Shown in pieces: positions 37,432 to 49,508 of a stretch of DNA of 64,000 nt (within the stretch, counting starts at the first letter, position 1; every line of letters begins with the position of its first letter). This stretch comes from Stromatinia cepivora (lineage: Eukaryota > Ascomycota > Leotiomycetes > Helotiales > Sclerotiniaceae): the NCBI GenBank assembly GCA_014898415.1, contig RCTD01000025.1, positions 62,001 to 126,000 of the forward strand, in the 5' to 3' direction. The notes beneath the pieces are model-generated. The model made no database searches and was not told the origin of the DNA. It worked only from the letters and a program-made list of their open reading frames with translations. Position numbers and translations under genes: made by a program.

Positions 37432-39064
37432 ATGTCATCCCTATCAAAATTCGACGGGTTAGAAATCCCTGCTGCGGCGGATTTTCATGTTCATCTTAGA
37501 GATGGGAAGATGATGGAGACGGTTGTTCCGACGATTAGGTTGGGGGGTGTGGATACTGTAGGTGGTTCTTTTTTTTTTTTTTTCTAACTTTTTTACTTGG
37601 GAGGGGAGGGTGGTTGGTTTGTGGGGGATGACAAGGGGGTGGGATGTGTGATGGGGTGTTTGGGTGTTTGAGAGGGAATTCTTGGATTGTTTCTGGAGGG
37701 GTTGATCTTTTTCAGGGGCTTCGTTCTCTCTAGTGACTCGTCTGCTAGTGCATTTGAAGAATTGAATTCGTGTATCTCAAGAGATTTGTCTAAAAAGAAG
37801 CCCACTCGGATAGACTGCCATAGAGAAAGTTTGGAAAGAGGGAATTATGGATTCAAGATGATGTGTTGAACCTGCTTGAATTTGAGAATTCGTTCAGAGC
37901 TAAAAAGTCTACTTGAATCACTCGAATTCATTTAGACTTTGCAAGCTCTCGTCTGGATCGCAGTCCCTATCATTTTAATCATTTCATTTATTTCCATCTT
38001 GCTAATCTATCAACAAACACTAGGTCTATGTAATGCCCAATCTCGTCCCACCTATCACCACAGTATCAGCAGCTCTAGCTTACAAAGAGCGTCTCCTTGC
38101 CATCGAACCTAAAGTCAATTATCTCATGACTCTTTACCTACACGAAAGCATCACACCCGAAACCGTTCGAGAAGCTAAGAAAGCTGGAATTGTTGGAATT
38201 AAAAGTTACCCCGCCGGTATGTCTCCTTTTAACCACTTACATGCAAATAATTCAAGACGAGAGATACCGAAAGGAAAAAACTAACCCAACGCAGGCGTAA
38301 CAACCAACTCCTCCTCCGGCGTCCTCTCCTACGAACCCTTCTACCCCGTCTTCGCCGCCATGCAAGAAGAAGGATTAATCCTCAATCTCCACGGCGAATG
38401 TCCCTCCGACCATAAAAAAGACATCACGATCCTCAACGCCGAAGCCTCCTTCCTCCCCACCCTCAAATCACTACATTCCAAATTCCCCGCCCTAAAAATC
38501 GTCCTCGAACACTGCACCACCGCAGTCGCCATCCAAACCGTCAAAGAATGCGGTCCCAACGTCGTCGGAACGATAACTGCCCACCATCTCTTCTTAACCA
38601 TCGATCAATGGGCCGACGATGCATTTCATTTCTGCAAACCGGTTGCCAAATTACCGAGTGATAGGTCTGCGCTCTTGCTTGCTGCAACTTCGGGTTCGGA
38701 TAAATTTTTTCTGGGGACGGATAGTGCGCCCCATGATATAGGTGCGAAGAAGGGGGGGAGTGGGAAGACTGCCGCCGGTGTGTTTACGCAGGCGCATGCT
38801 GTGGGTCATGTGCTTACGGCGTGGGAAATGGGGGTGGAGATGGGGGTTTTGAGGAGTGAGGATATTACGGTTGAGGTTTTGGAGGGGTTTTTGGGGAAGA
38901 AGGGAAAGAGGTTTTATGGGATTGAGGAGGTGAAGGAGGGGTGGGGAGAGAGGATTATTTTGAGGAAGGGAGAGGAGGTTGTGAGGGCCAGTTTTAAGGG
39001 GGAGGGTGTGGAGATTGTACCGTTTTGGAGGGGTCAGAAAATTTGGAGTGTGCAGTGGAAATAG
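37432..39064 (+). CDS. URA4: Dihydroorotase (EC 3.5.2.3), three exons
   Basis: Model of 362 residues (yeast Ura4 is 364): exons 37,432-37,557, 38,024-38,216 and 38,295-39,064. The cytosolic enzyme interconverts carbamoyl-aspartate and dihydroorotate in pyrimidine synthesis. Metal-site residues are visible: H19-x-H21-x-R23, the carboxylated lysine K102 (GIKSYPAG), the HGE and LEHCTT histidines, and the TDSAPH aspartate. It is a type II, E. coli-like homodimeric enzyme. Intron 1 is 466 nt, far longer than others here, with GTAGGT, CTAAT and TAG; intron 2 is 78 nt with CTAAC. The start at 37,432 is the first ATG in frame (MSSLSKFDGLEIP). The last 350 bp of coding DNA are strongly G-rich on the sense strand. 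Confidence 0.96.
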
Positions 39065-40698
39065 ATGTTGAAGAACGTAACTACTCTTCAGAGGAATAGA
39101 AGGAGAGAAAATTCTATCCTTAAATATCAATAACCTTAGAGATTCTATATCCTTGTTTAACCTTACCTTAATTGCCATTTATGAGATACGACCATATTTC
39201 TAGGTTTCATTTTCAAGGGTCTAGAGAATATACACAGTATACCTACCACATACAGCACCCTCTTCTCCAACCTCAAATTTAAATCTCGTCCCTCCCCTCC
39301 CCTCCCCTTTGAATTAACGACTAGTAACCTCGCCTAATACAATTATAAATCCAAGTATCTCTCTCCCCTAGATATTCGGATCTAAGATTTTAATAATATA
39401 TCAGTATATCAGCACAAAATACAACAAGACTAAATATAGCAAGACTACACACAGCCTACGGGTATCCAGACATCCATCCTTATAATCTAATTAAGAAAAG
39501 AAAAGAAAAGAAAAGAGAGTAGATAACTTTTCAAAGTTAATATTAATATTAATATAGAAATAATAAGTGATGTTGATTCTTGATTATAGTGATATATTAT
39601 AATCTTGAATGGAGGAATTTGATGTGAGAAAAAAAGTTATATCGACTTATATTGGTTTGTATTGATATATATTGGTTTATATTTGGATTTTGTAAGTTTG
39701 ATAATGAAGGATTAGTGAAGGATACTGTGATAGTAAAGTGGTGGAGGAGTGTTCGGGTAAGCGAGAGGGAAAGGGAGGATGTGGATGGGGTGGGATGTGA
39801 GGATTGCAGGTTGTAGATTATAGATTGAGGGTTCTGATGTGATATTTTGAATTTGGAGATGCTGAAGATATTTATTGAGTAGATTAAAGATTGAAAGAAC
39901 AAAACAACATTAAAGAAAAATAAAACAATATTAAAGAAGCGAATGTTCTGAATGCATAGATATAATGAGTGCAAGGAAGAAAAAGAGTACGGAGGAATTA
40001 TGAGAAGGTAGAAAGTGAAGGGTGGATGATAGAGAGAGGAGTGTGAAGGGGAAATGGGAAATGAGGAATTATTTGTGGAGGGGAGGATAGAGGGAAGGGG
40101 GGGAGTGAATGAATGGATGAAGAGAGGGGGGTGGAAGTGGAAATGAAAGGGGAGAGGAGAGGGAGGAAATGAAAATATATGAAGGCGGGGAAGGGAGCGG
40201 ATATAAATAAAGGGGTAAAGTAAAAAATAAAACAAAGTCAAATTAAACACAAAATATCAAGATAAATCAAGTAAACTCATAAATCAACCATTCTAATCAA
40301 TCTATAGGTATCCATACATCATGAATACAATAATATCGTGTTGATATATCTACTTATAACTATAAGATTATAAGACTATAAGACTATATACAAAGAACTC
40401 TCTCTCAGTTCGTTCCTGGGATGCATGAATGATACTATGCTATGCTATCGCAATGCTATGCTCTGCTATGCTATCGCAATAATCTATCCTACCCATAATA
40501 CTCCAATATACCCATAAAATGTCCAACCGCCGGATTCTACTAACGCCTATCCATCCCTACATCATAACTATATACCTATATACCTATACCTCGAGTTATG
40601 TTTTTAACTCTCTGAAGCATCCATCTATCTATCCATCCATTTTCTCTACTCTCAATATATCATATAAATCAAGAGAGGAAAGAAGTCATCCCCACAAA
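39065..40698. other. Intergenic, low-complexity
   Basis: AT-rich and purine-skewed DNA with an (aaaag)n tract at about 39,492-39,516 and gctatgctatcgcaat repeats near 40,437-40,480. The 217-residue minus frame at 39,597-40,250 is a translation of purine-skewed low-complexity DNA and not a gene. Confidence 0.65.
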
Positions 40699-41828
40699 CT
40701 AGACAACCTCACCCGGCGTCCTCATCCTCTTAAAAGTCGGTAAATTTCTCTTTTTCGCCCCCTTACTCTTCTCCTCCATAAGCGCACCACTAGAATAAGC
40801 CTTCTTACTACCCATCCTCCTCCCACTCTTCACATCTCTCCTCGACGCACCACAACAACACATACCCATATGAATCACCCAGGCGATAATCGAACAAGCC
40901 GCCCCGATCCACATAAACACAAACATTTGATTTCCGATACTAGCGCCGATACTCAGACCCTTTTGCGACGTGATCACATTTCGGAAAATGATAAACATGA
41001 CCGTGGCGATGATGGCCGCGACGGTGGTGAGGAGCGCGGATATAAATGCCCATGTGGCGTAGATGCCGGATATCCAGCGTGAGTAGATGGTGAAGAAGCA
41101 GAGGAATATATTGCAGAAATTCATTGCGACTCCCGTGATGAAAAATCCAAACATGATGTGACTAGCAATTCGGATCAAACTCAGGATACTGTTAATCTGT
41201 GCGGGTAATGCGATGGTAGCCCCGGCAAGTAATTCATTGAGAAGAATATCGACGGGGTTAAACCAATACAATTTCATGGGCTCGGAACATGATGTGATGC
41301 CTTCGTCATTATATCCTTCGCAGAAGTTCCAGAGGCCGACTTGGTAGAAATCGTGGAGACCGAGGGATCGGGCGAGAGAATTGGTGAGGGTTATGCTTCC
41401 ACCGACGGATTCGGGGATGATATTTGTGAGATCGAGACGGAAGAACCAAGTATTGCGGATGACTGGGCGGTCATTGATATTACCAATGATTGTCTAGAAG
41501 AATATTTATTAGATATTGAAAAGTTTGAAGTGGAAGGATGAAACATGAGGGGAATAGCGAGGGGTGAGATAGATCCCCGAAGCTCAGAAGGTGGGAGGGA
41601 ACTTACGAGAATTAAAAATATGATGGATATTACGTATAAGAAACTGGATATGTAAATTGCCGTTTTACGTGCTTTCGTCGCTCTCTTGATATCAACGCCG
41701 GTTGCTGAGGTGTAATTTGGATTTTCGTGACCGGGTGTTAATGTTCGATCGGAACTTTTGTCTGTGGTTCTGCCTTGAGGGGATATTACTCCTGCTTGTT
41801 GTCGCTTTCGATTGGGGAGAAGACCCAT
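40699..41828 (-). CDS. SUR7/PalI-family plasma-membrane protein, two exons
   Basis: Model of 338 residues: exon 1 is 41,828-41,607 (74 codons) and exon 2 is 41,493-40,699. The 113-nt intron (GTAAGT ... CTAG) joins in phase 0. There are four membrane spans: about residues 57-77, then an outer loop, then three in exon 2 (SHIMFGFFITGVAMNFCNIF, ATWAFISALLTTVAAIIATV, MFVFMWIGAACSIIAWVIHM). The outer loop has the claudin-like signature GLWNFCEGYNDEGITSC (W, then two Cys), typical of Sur7 proteins. Yeast Sur7 marks eisosome/MCC membrane domains and PalI acts in pH sensing; which role applies here cannot be told. The N-terminus is basic and cytosolic, and the C-terminus is Lys/Arg-rich. Confidence 0.88.
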
Positions 41829-44224
41829 TGTGGAGGAGGTGGAGGAGAGCTGGTGGTTAGGTGACGTTGTTGATTATGTTGGAATTGAGGTGATGGAGTG
41901 AGAGTCGAGGATTTTAGATTAGTTGGTTGTTTTCTCTACTTCCCAAATCCCATCTATGGAGATGAATGTGGGATGTGAGTGAGCGATGGCTTGGATTCAA
42001 TCGACAATATCAATTGATCAATCAATGATCCATCAATAAAAGTTGAAGAATATCAAGTAATCTAATGTCTCTCAACCCTACCTCACTTCTAATCCTTTCA
42101 CAAAAAGCTTGATTGCTATACCTACACAAGCTTAATTTAAACCTTTTAATGAAATATAATCCGTATAGGTATAGGTATTCTGTACAATAGGACTCCGTAA
42201 ATTCAAAGATTTGATTTAGAATTTGGACCTTCACTAGAGAGTCAAGACCCATTCTTATCAACATCATTGATAAAACCATGGAACAAACAGGGGCTTGGGC
42301 TCATGCATGGATCGACATTTACAAGAGGGTAATATTGCGCGTCCGAACTGAAGGTCGTGTCGTACCTGAGTATGCTATGCTATGCTATGCTATGATTTGA
42401 ACCTTGGACAGCTGTCAGCACAATCGTACTAGGTACTACTCACTCTGCAGTTATCTTTTCATTAACACAAGGAAAAACGCCACTGATGTATTCATACATA
42501 AGGTTTATTTATCTACTCTACTCCATCCATCAATTATGTTCAAAGCGTCAATCCGAAAAAACCCAAACTATAGAATTTCTAGACCTATCATCTAAGAATA
42601 ATGAATCTGGAGCTTTATAGATTCCGAGTTCATAATATTTGGGTATTGTCGTCGGTGGACACGCCATATTTCTAGAACGGTATTGGAAATAAGCCCCTGA
42701 ACGTCATCCCACAGTTTTGAGTGATGTTCGCTAGCTAGGCTTGAAAACGTGTCGCTTACCGCTATTGGACTTGCATCGAGGCGCAGTTTGTTTTGTTTCT
42801 CCCCCAATATCTTTTGTAGGCTTGGAACTAATGAGAAATAATGAATACGAGATTTCTGAATCTAATTGCTCCGTATACCTACTTGATGGTTAACCTGGGG
42901 GCGATAGTTGATATGATTTCTTAAAAGAAAACCATCCTCAAAAAAAGATTCTCTTTGCTTCAATTCTAGTTGTACCTATACTTTTCAGCAGTAGATCTAT
43001 CTAGACCCTTAATCAAATAGATTTTCTTTGAAAGGCTGCACTCATCGCCACGAAAGAATAAAGTATCTACCATTAATCCTGGACTCGGATCTATGCAGTG
43101 GTGTGGTTCATAATGGTGATAATCCCTGAATAGCCAACCGTCTTGGCAGAGAGAAGAGGGAAAGGAGGGGCGGAAGAGGCTTGGACCCATGGATGAGTTG
43201 TTGTTGGTTGGCATATGGGACTTTTTTGAGAAAGAGTGAAAGAGTGAAAGAGTATCTATTTTTGATACAGTTTCGAGACATTTGACAAATGTGTGATGTG
43301 TGGTGATGGGACTGGATGTTTGAATATTTGGTTTTGGGGTTCTTAATAGAAAGATTGATGGTTATGGGTTTTCTTTTTGGGGAAAGAGAGGTCTACTCTA
43401 CCTAGCTATACGGAGTAATTTGAGTTCACTGGCACTTCTCGTAGTCTTATTATGGGTGGATGCCCATACCCGTCCAAGGATTACTCCAGTATCTAGATTT
43501 CTTAGGGCTAAGGATTTAGAATTAGACTCAGCATATTGGCATACACAAAACCTCACCATCTAGCATCTAGAATTTAAAAGTTGACGTAGAATAACCTTGG
43601 AATGTATTTTATGATTTGTCAACTTTATACCTTCAAGGCTTCAAGCTGCTGCTTCTCCTTGGCTTGGTGTGTATCAGAATACTTTCCTGGCCGAACCCCC
43701 GAAGCTAAAAATGATTTGCGTATGTACCCACTGTGTCAAAACTTTCTTTAAGTGTAATAAGTCTTGCAAGCAAGCTTCTCAAAATCTGAAGGAGAGGTGA
43801 AGCAGAAGAAGAGAGAAAATAAAACGATCAATAACGTCATCGCCTTAACTTTGAATTGCTTCTTTTTCTTCTCCAACCGTGCCAGATACTTTTATCTAGC
43901 ACTACTGCACTACTGCACTACTCCTATTCTGGAAAATCATTCAATTTTCTAGTAATCATTCCAAATTCGGTACTATTGGTCCTTTTATGCCTCTTAATTC
44001 CTTTTCTGACGTCGATTCGTCAATCCAGGTTCCACCTCCAAATCCCACCCAAACTTTTCCTTCCAGACCTCGAATACGAAATATACCTACTTTGTCCCAA
44101 AGAACCTTCACTCGTTTTGAATACTCACCTCCTTTCCATCTCGAGTATATGCACAATTCCATCTATTGATCTGCGAAAGTGATTAGGTGTAGAGAAAATC
44201 ACTGCAGAATCATAGTACGAAACA
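41829..44224. other. Intergenic, no well-supported gene
   Basis: Contains an (atgct)n microsatellite at about 42,371-42,394 and AT-rich DNA. A minus frame of 82 residues at 42,966-43,214 has coding-like codons in its first half (MPTNNNSSMGPSLF) but no recognised domain; it could be a small lineage-specific gene. Nothing else stands out. Confidence 0.5.
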
Positions 44225-45676
44225 ATGTTGTTCTCACGCCTATTCTCAGTTGGTATACTGGCTGTTGGAGTGCACACTCAAGCAACTTCAGATACCACTT
44301 CAGATACCACTTCAAGTTCGACTTCAAGATCTAGCACGGATTCTACTTCGTCCCAAACAGATATGACTGTGATAACAGGATCTGAACAGAGAACTCCTAC
44401 AGGTTCTTATCTTTCTTTATCGACCACAATTACACTTTCTACATCTTCATCGCCTGTATCAACTGAAGCTATCGTTTCTACTTCAACTGGTAAAAGCACC
44501 ACACTTACAACCACTCTTGGATCAACCACGATTTATGCAATTGGCACCGAAACCTTGACAGGAAATGTAACGGAATCAACCAGTACTGCTACACAAATCA
44601 TTTTGACAGGTGGTGGAGGGCATTCCACAACAACCAGTGCTATTAATGGAACATCCAATTCGACAGCAACATCAACCTCCAGCTCCGCAAGAGCAACCAA
44701 CACTACTCCCTGCAATAACTTTGTTGAATTCTGCGATCGTAGCTATGGAAACATCACCGAAGTATCCGCGCACAATTCTCCATTCGTTCGAAAGGGTAGT
44801 GTGGCTGCAAATCAAGAATTAGACGTTACAACCCAACTCAACGATGGAATTAGATTATTACAGGCTCAGATTCAATGGAATGGAAGTATCCCACATTTCT
44901 GCCATACCTCCTGCGATATATTAGACGCAGGACCTATCACGGATTTTCTCGGGAAAGTCTACGATTGGGTCGCCGAACATCCATTTGACGTCGTTACACT
45001 TCTCCTCGGAAATGGAAATTATTCCCAAATCGACGCCTACATTCCCTTCCTCGAAGAAACCGGTCTACAAAATTACGCCTACGTTCCCCCCAAAATCCCC
45101 ATGGCATTAGACGATTGGCCTACCCTCGCCAGTATGATATTAAGCGGAAAAAGAGTCGTCATCTTCATGGACTACAACGCGAACCAAACCGCATACCCAT
45201 GGGTCCTAGACGAATTCACCAATATGTGGGAAACACCCTTCGATCCCACGAATCGCTCCTTCCCCTGTACACCGCAACGACCACCGAATCTCCGAGACGC
45301 AGACGCAAAATCGCACATCTATATGACGAACCACAATCTCAATTACGATATCAATCTCCTTGGGATATCGCTACTGGTCCCCTATCAAAATCTCCTGAAT
45401 GAAACGAATAATGCTACGGGATATGGATCATTGGGGATGAATGCCGAGCAATGTGTTCAAGATTGGGGATTCCCGCCTAAATTCCTCAATGTGGATTTTT
45501 ATAATGTGGGACAGGGAAGTGTTTTTGAGGTGGCGGCTAAGTGGAATAATGTTACTTATGATCGAGAGTGTTGTGGTGCTGAGGCGGCTAGTGAGGCGGG
45601 GAGATTGCTTGTTGTGGGGAGAAGTGCGGTTTTGGTGGCTATTGGTGTGGTTGGGTTTATGTGGTTTGGATTGTGA
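44225..45676 (+). CDS. Secreted PLC-like phosphodiesterase with Ser/Thr-rich stalk and GPI-type tail
   Basis: Single exon, 483 residues. It begins with a signal peptide (MLFSRLFSVGILAVGVHTQA), then a Ser/Thr-rich region to about residue 160. A PI-PLC-X-like TIM-barrel domain follows: first active-site-type His in VSAHNSPF, an LNDGIRLLQAQIQW strand, second His in the HFCHTSC segment, and TLLLGNGNY. Many N-glycosylation sequons are present. The last about 23 residues are hydrophobic (LLVVGRSAVLVAIGVVGFMW) after small residues, which suggests GPI anchoring to the plasma membrane or wall. These fungal proteins lack proven phosphoinositide activity; the substrate is unknown. A related but clearly different gene lies at 51,434-53,447 on the other strand. 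Confidence 0.88.
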   Translation: MLFSRLFSVGILAVGVHTQATSDTTSDTTSSSTSRSSTDSTSSQTDMTVITGSEQRTPTGSYLSLSTTITLSTSSSPVSTEAIVSTSTGKSTTLTTTLGSTTIYAIGTETLTGNVTESTSTATQIILTGGGGHSTTTSAINGTSNSTATSTSSSARATNTTPCNNFVEFCDRSYGNITEVSAHNSPFVRKGSVAANQELDVTTQLNDGIRLLQAQIQWNGSIPHFCHTSCDILDAGPITDFLGKVYDWVAEHPFDVVTLLLGNGNYSQIDAYIPFLEETGLQNYAYVPPKIPMALDDWPTLASMILSGKRVVIFMDYNANQTAYPWVLDEFTNMWETPFDPTNRSFPCTPQRPPNLRDADAKSHIYMTNHNLNYDINLLGISLLVPYQNLLNETNNATGYGSLGMNAEQCVQDWGFPPKFLNVDFYNVGQGSVFEVAAKWNNVTYDRECCGAEAASEAGRLLVVGRSAVLVAIGVVGFMWFGL

Positions 45677-47054
45677 GGATGGGATGTTTTGTTATAATGT
45701 GTGATTTCATGTGCATATCATGTGTCGAAAGGACGGGATTGTGATTGATATTTGATATTACGGTTGGACTGAGCGATTTAAGTGCTTCTCTGGTATGGCA
45801 TGGCGTCTCGGTAGTAGGTATATATGCATGCATACATACATGCATTTAAGAATTATGAGATAGATTGGCTGGTTGGTATATATGGCGTGTATAGTATGTA
45901 ATCTTACATATGTGCATAATAACGAATCAATATAGAGATATACATTATAATGTATGTATATATATAAATATCATCTTAATGTTCGATGTCTATCTAGATA
46001 CCAAATAACAATATAAGATGAGATGGGATGGGATGAGATGAGGTGAAGATGAAGATAATATTCCTTTCTACTGTCATTCATAATCTTTATTCAAAACTCC
46101 TTCCTATCCATTCCCTTCGCGTATCAATTCCCATCCCCATCTTATCCTATCTTATTTTATATTCATCCCATGCCCTACCAACCATTATCTATCCCTTCCC
46201 TTTTCCCTTTCCCCTCTCCCCTCTCCCCTCCCCCAGACACAAACAAACCCCAACAATAATCCAAAAACTTATATAATATAACAATATAATAATATAATTA
46301 ACAGAACCATCTATTATTATTTATCTATCTATAGATTAAATTCATTTTTGATAATTTATAATTTATAATTTATTTTTGGAAAGTGGTAAAGTGGTAAAGT
46401 GGTAAAGTGGTAAAGTGGTAAAGTGGTAAAGTGGTAAAGTGGTAAAGTGGTAAAGTGATAAAGTTTAGAGAATATGGGTTTTGGTGTACGTGTAGAGAGT
46501 TGTAAATGTAGATGTATACTTTTTTTTGGTATATATATTTATATATTTATATATTTATATATTTATATACTTGAGGATACGATACCGATTTGAAAGTGCG
46601 GGAGCTGGGATATCTAGTCTTAGATTAAACATTAAGATATGGAATCCTTCCATATGGGATTATAGATGAGCGAGTTTTTGAGCTGTAAGTATACAGTGTG
46701 AAGAAAATCTGTTTGGACTAAGAAGATTTATATGCAGGTGATTGGCTCCATCTGGTATTGCAGATATTGTAGGAATCATTTCAGATATTAGGAGCAATAT
46801 CTAGTTCGCATGATTGACTCCACTTGGAAGCAATTTTTAGGATGTCAACTAGTAAATGGCGTATAAGAGATATCACTCGTAGTGGCCAGTATTTAAAAGG
46901 CTTAAATAATCATGACTGATTCCGAAAATGAACTCCTGTATGGGTATCATCCTATCCTATCCTATGCAACGCCAAAAGCAAAGTATCCCAAATCCCAAAT
47001 CCCAAACCATAAAAACTCAATCACAACCTCAAATGCCCTCACCTCACACGGCCC
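45677..47054. other. Intergenic, satellite-rich
   Basis: AT-rich DNA between convergent genes, with the 8-bp array at 46,383-46,462 and an (atatatttat)n stretch at about 46,531-46,570. No gene. Confidence 0.7.
46383..46462. repeat. 8-bp minisatellite gtggtaaa, ten units
   Basis: Nine exact head-to-tail units followed by one with g to a (gtgataaa). It is non-coding. Confidence 0.95.
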
Positions 47055-47531
47055 TCACCTCCCACCCTTAACATTATTCATCACATCAGCATCATCATCC
47101 TCCTCCCCCAACGTCTCCACCTTCCCCCCACTCGACTTCGTCAACTTATCATCCGTCGCATCAAACGTCTTCTTGGCCTCATCAATAAAACTTTTCTTTT
47201 CAAAAACCTCCGTGATCTTTCCCAGAAAAGCTGGATTCTTCCGACATGCAAATTTGATATCGTCCAGTTTGACTTTTTGACGACCGGCTATTTGCGCAGC
47301 GCGGGATGCTTCGAAACAGAGCTCGATGATGAAATCCGTGACGATTTCGTCGAGGGTTTTGATTGTGCTTTCCAGTGCGTGTTGTACGTCGCCGTGGGCG
47401 TGGAGGAAGTGTTTTACTGGGTTGAAGAGTTAATTTAGGGGTTGAGGGAAATGGAAGTGGAACGTACGTTCTGCTTCGGTGAAGTTTTGTTGGCCGCGAT
47501 TTTTGGCGGCGCGAGCCCTTGGTTCGGACAT
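47055..47531 (-). CDS. TAF13: TFIID subunit TAF13, two exons
   Basis: Hand-built 141-residue model. Exon 1 is 47,531-47,468 (MSEPRARAAKNRGQQNFTEA) and exon 2 is 47,416-47,055. The 51-nt intron runs from GTACGT to CCAG and joins in phase 1 to give Leu22. Residues 22-100 form the histone fold (KHFLHAHGDVQHALEST, TLDEIVTDFIIELCFEASR, KVKLDDIKFACRKNPAFLGK), followed by an acidic C-terminus. TAF13 pairs with TAF11 in the TFIID complex that recruits TBP to promoters. Exon 2 has no internal start, so a simple frame search misses the gene. Length agrees with the family (124 in human, 167 in yeast). Confidence 0.93.
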
Positions 47532-48680
47532 ATTGCTGGTTGATTGAGATATAGATTTCTAGTTGGGTTGAAATATGTTGCGATTAAATGGCTGTCGTTG
47601 CCGCCAAATCTGATATCAATTGGTGTTCTTAAGTTTGATTTCTGCGGCTCTGGCGAATATGTATGTTAATCGTGATGGTGCAACTGATATAAAGTTGAGA
47701 GCTTGTTGCTGCAAAAAGCCGTGCTTAACCTTAGTAGATTATCCGAAAAGCGGCCTAAAAGATAATCCGGACACCGATTATCCAACATATGGGGAATGGA
47801 AATCTGTTGATAGTACTTACGGGATTCATAAACTCTCAGCCAGGAACAATTCGATCATCCAATATTTTCCCATAGTCTCGTACACTATCATATACCAAAA
47901 TGGTTCGTCACTTTTTGCAAATCAAACTATAGATTTTTTGCATGCGAATTTCCCCAGTGAGAGAATACTAACAGTTATCTAGTCGGCTCTATTCAATTTC
48001 CAGTCAGCGCTACTGGTGCTACTCCTCCTCATATGTACAAGCGCATACGCACATCAATTGTTTCCCAATATTATGGACAGGAATAAGGAAGGGTAGGGTT
48101 ATATTCTTTTGGGAAAGCTGGGAAATGGAATACTGACGGGATGTAGGACTTTTACTGGCTTATTCTGGAAGTGCGCGAGGATAGGAGAACGATTGAGTCC
48201 TTACATAAGTGTTTGCTGTGTTGTTATGGCTGTGAGTTATGGCCTGGATGTTTTGGTCCTAGCATCACTAATGATAATAGGTTTCTCTTTTCATCGGTAA
48301 CTAAGCGGTTGGGGAAGGGACTCATATGGCGTTTGGGTGGATGAATTTATATTAGGCTGAGGTCGAGATCTTGAAGACATTTGGCATAGGAGATGGTGCT
48401 GGGAAAGTCATGAGAGTGACATTTGAGCCGACATGATAATACATTATACGAATAATCGAACACGATACCAAGTTATTATATCCCGTTTCGCACCCCTACG
48501 TTCCTTGTAGAAGCTCTTCCTTTGCGCCAGTCTCCACAAACCATAAACCAAAACGCCTTCGCTAATGCACTCGAATGCATAACATACATATAGTGTACAA
48601 GCCAATCCAAATGGTATGACAGATGGACAAGTTCATTTTTCAATCCTTCAGAATCAAGAATGGAGCTCTTACGTCATGGT
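47532..48680. other. Intergenic, possible unresolved plus-strand frames
   Basis: Holds the TAF13 promoter. A plus frame from the ATG at 47,659 to 47,982 is fairly long and contains YPTYGEWKSVDSTYG, followed by hydrophobic frames at about 48,000-48,060 and 48,109-48,300. I see no splice set that joins them and no known domain. It may be a decayed or lineage-specific gene. Confidence 0.4.
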
Positions 48681-49508
48681 TCAGGGTACTGAACTTTGAA
48701 AACTCGCGGTATCCATAGTTTCATTATCGCCCCAAATATCTCGACTCTCTTGTTCCACGGATCTCATTGCGCTAGCAACTTCCTCCAACTTTGCTACCAC
48801 ATCAAGCACTCCCTCATTCACCCTTTGAAAATACCTATCATTAGCCTCCCTTCTCTTCCTCGCCAATACAATATCTGCCTTTGTATCCTCCTCCAATTTA
48901 CTACCCATCTTCTCCGCACCTCCACTGTGAGTCCCACTAGTGACTGTGCTCCTCCCTCCATCTGTTCCAGATGTCACTGTCATTCCTGGTCCATCTAATG
49001 CACTTTTTCCCTCACTTCCCAATGTCCCCCCCCCAACATCACCTTTACGTCCCTCCTCAACTACATCATCAGCCTCGCTTCTAGCCCATGCTTGCGCCAA
49101 AGCTATTTGTGTTTTCCGTAGTTCCTCTAACGCTCTGCTATGTTCGGGTCCAAATACATGTGTCGCATTTACAGCGCTCAGTTCAACTTCCTCTAGTGTA
49201 CTTTGCATTTCCGCCCATAGCGCATCGGTTCTCGCAGCTTGTTTTTGTCCCTCGGAAGGAGCTCTTCCTGCGCGAGAAATTGAACTCAAGGGAGCCGTAT
49301 CTGTGGGGCCATCGAAATTGGTTCGTAGAGGCAGTCTCTGGGAACGTTGGGAATTTCTAGAGGTGGTGGGATATAAGGTGGATGATTGATTGGATGGTAC
49401 AAGTGCTAGACCACCTTCTATTGATACATTTTGAGAAGGAGTAGTAAAGAGTACAGGAGGTGGGTCACGAATAGGTCGTTTTGATTTCGATTTTGGTGAT
49501 TGTTCCAT
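48681..49508 (-). CDS. Conserved-looking hypothetical protein with helical regions
   Basis: Single exon, 275 residues, not recognised. The first 75 residues are basic and Ser/Pro-rich (KSKSKRPIRDPPP) and probably disordered. Residues about 90-145 are helical (LWAEMQSTLEEVELSA, ALEELRKTQIALAQAWARSE), then a Gly/Ser/Thr-rich linker, and a second helical part at about 210-260 (RKRREANDRYFQRVNEGVLD, VAKLEEVASAMRSVEQ) with coiled-coil character. There is no signal peptide or membrane span. It is divergent from RPS23 with a 403-bp gap, so they may share a promoter. The start at 49,508 is the first ATG. Function unknown. Confidence 0.7.
   Translation of the reverse strand: MEQSPKSKSKRPIRDPPPVLFTTPSQNVSIEGGLALVPSNQSSTLYPTTSRNSQRSQRLPLRTNFDGPTDTAPLSSISRAGRAPSEGQKQAARTDALWAEMQSTLEEVELSAVNATHVFGPEHSRALEELRKTQIALAQAWARSEADDVVEEGRKGDVGGGTLGSEGKSALDGPGMTVTSGTDGGRSTVTSGTHSGGAEKMGSKLEEDTKADIVLARKRREANDRYFQRVNEGVLDVVAKLEEVASAMRSVEQESRDIWGDNETMDTASFQSSVP

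Noticed and set aside
38651..39178. 175-residue minus-strand frame
   Set aside because: Shadow of the G-skewed end of URA4; Pro/Leu/His-rich low complexity.
39597..40250. 217-residue minus-strand frame
   Set aside because: Low-complexity translation (FHFHPP, SLSLSLTR) of purine-skewed DNA; no start context, no domain, in the URA4 3' intergenic region.
42966..43214. 82-residue minus frame
   Set aside because: Some coding-like codon use but no domain, no intron and no conservation evidence; left as unresolved in the intergenic note.
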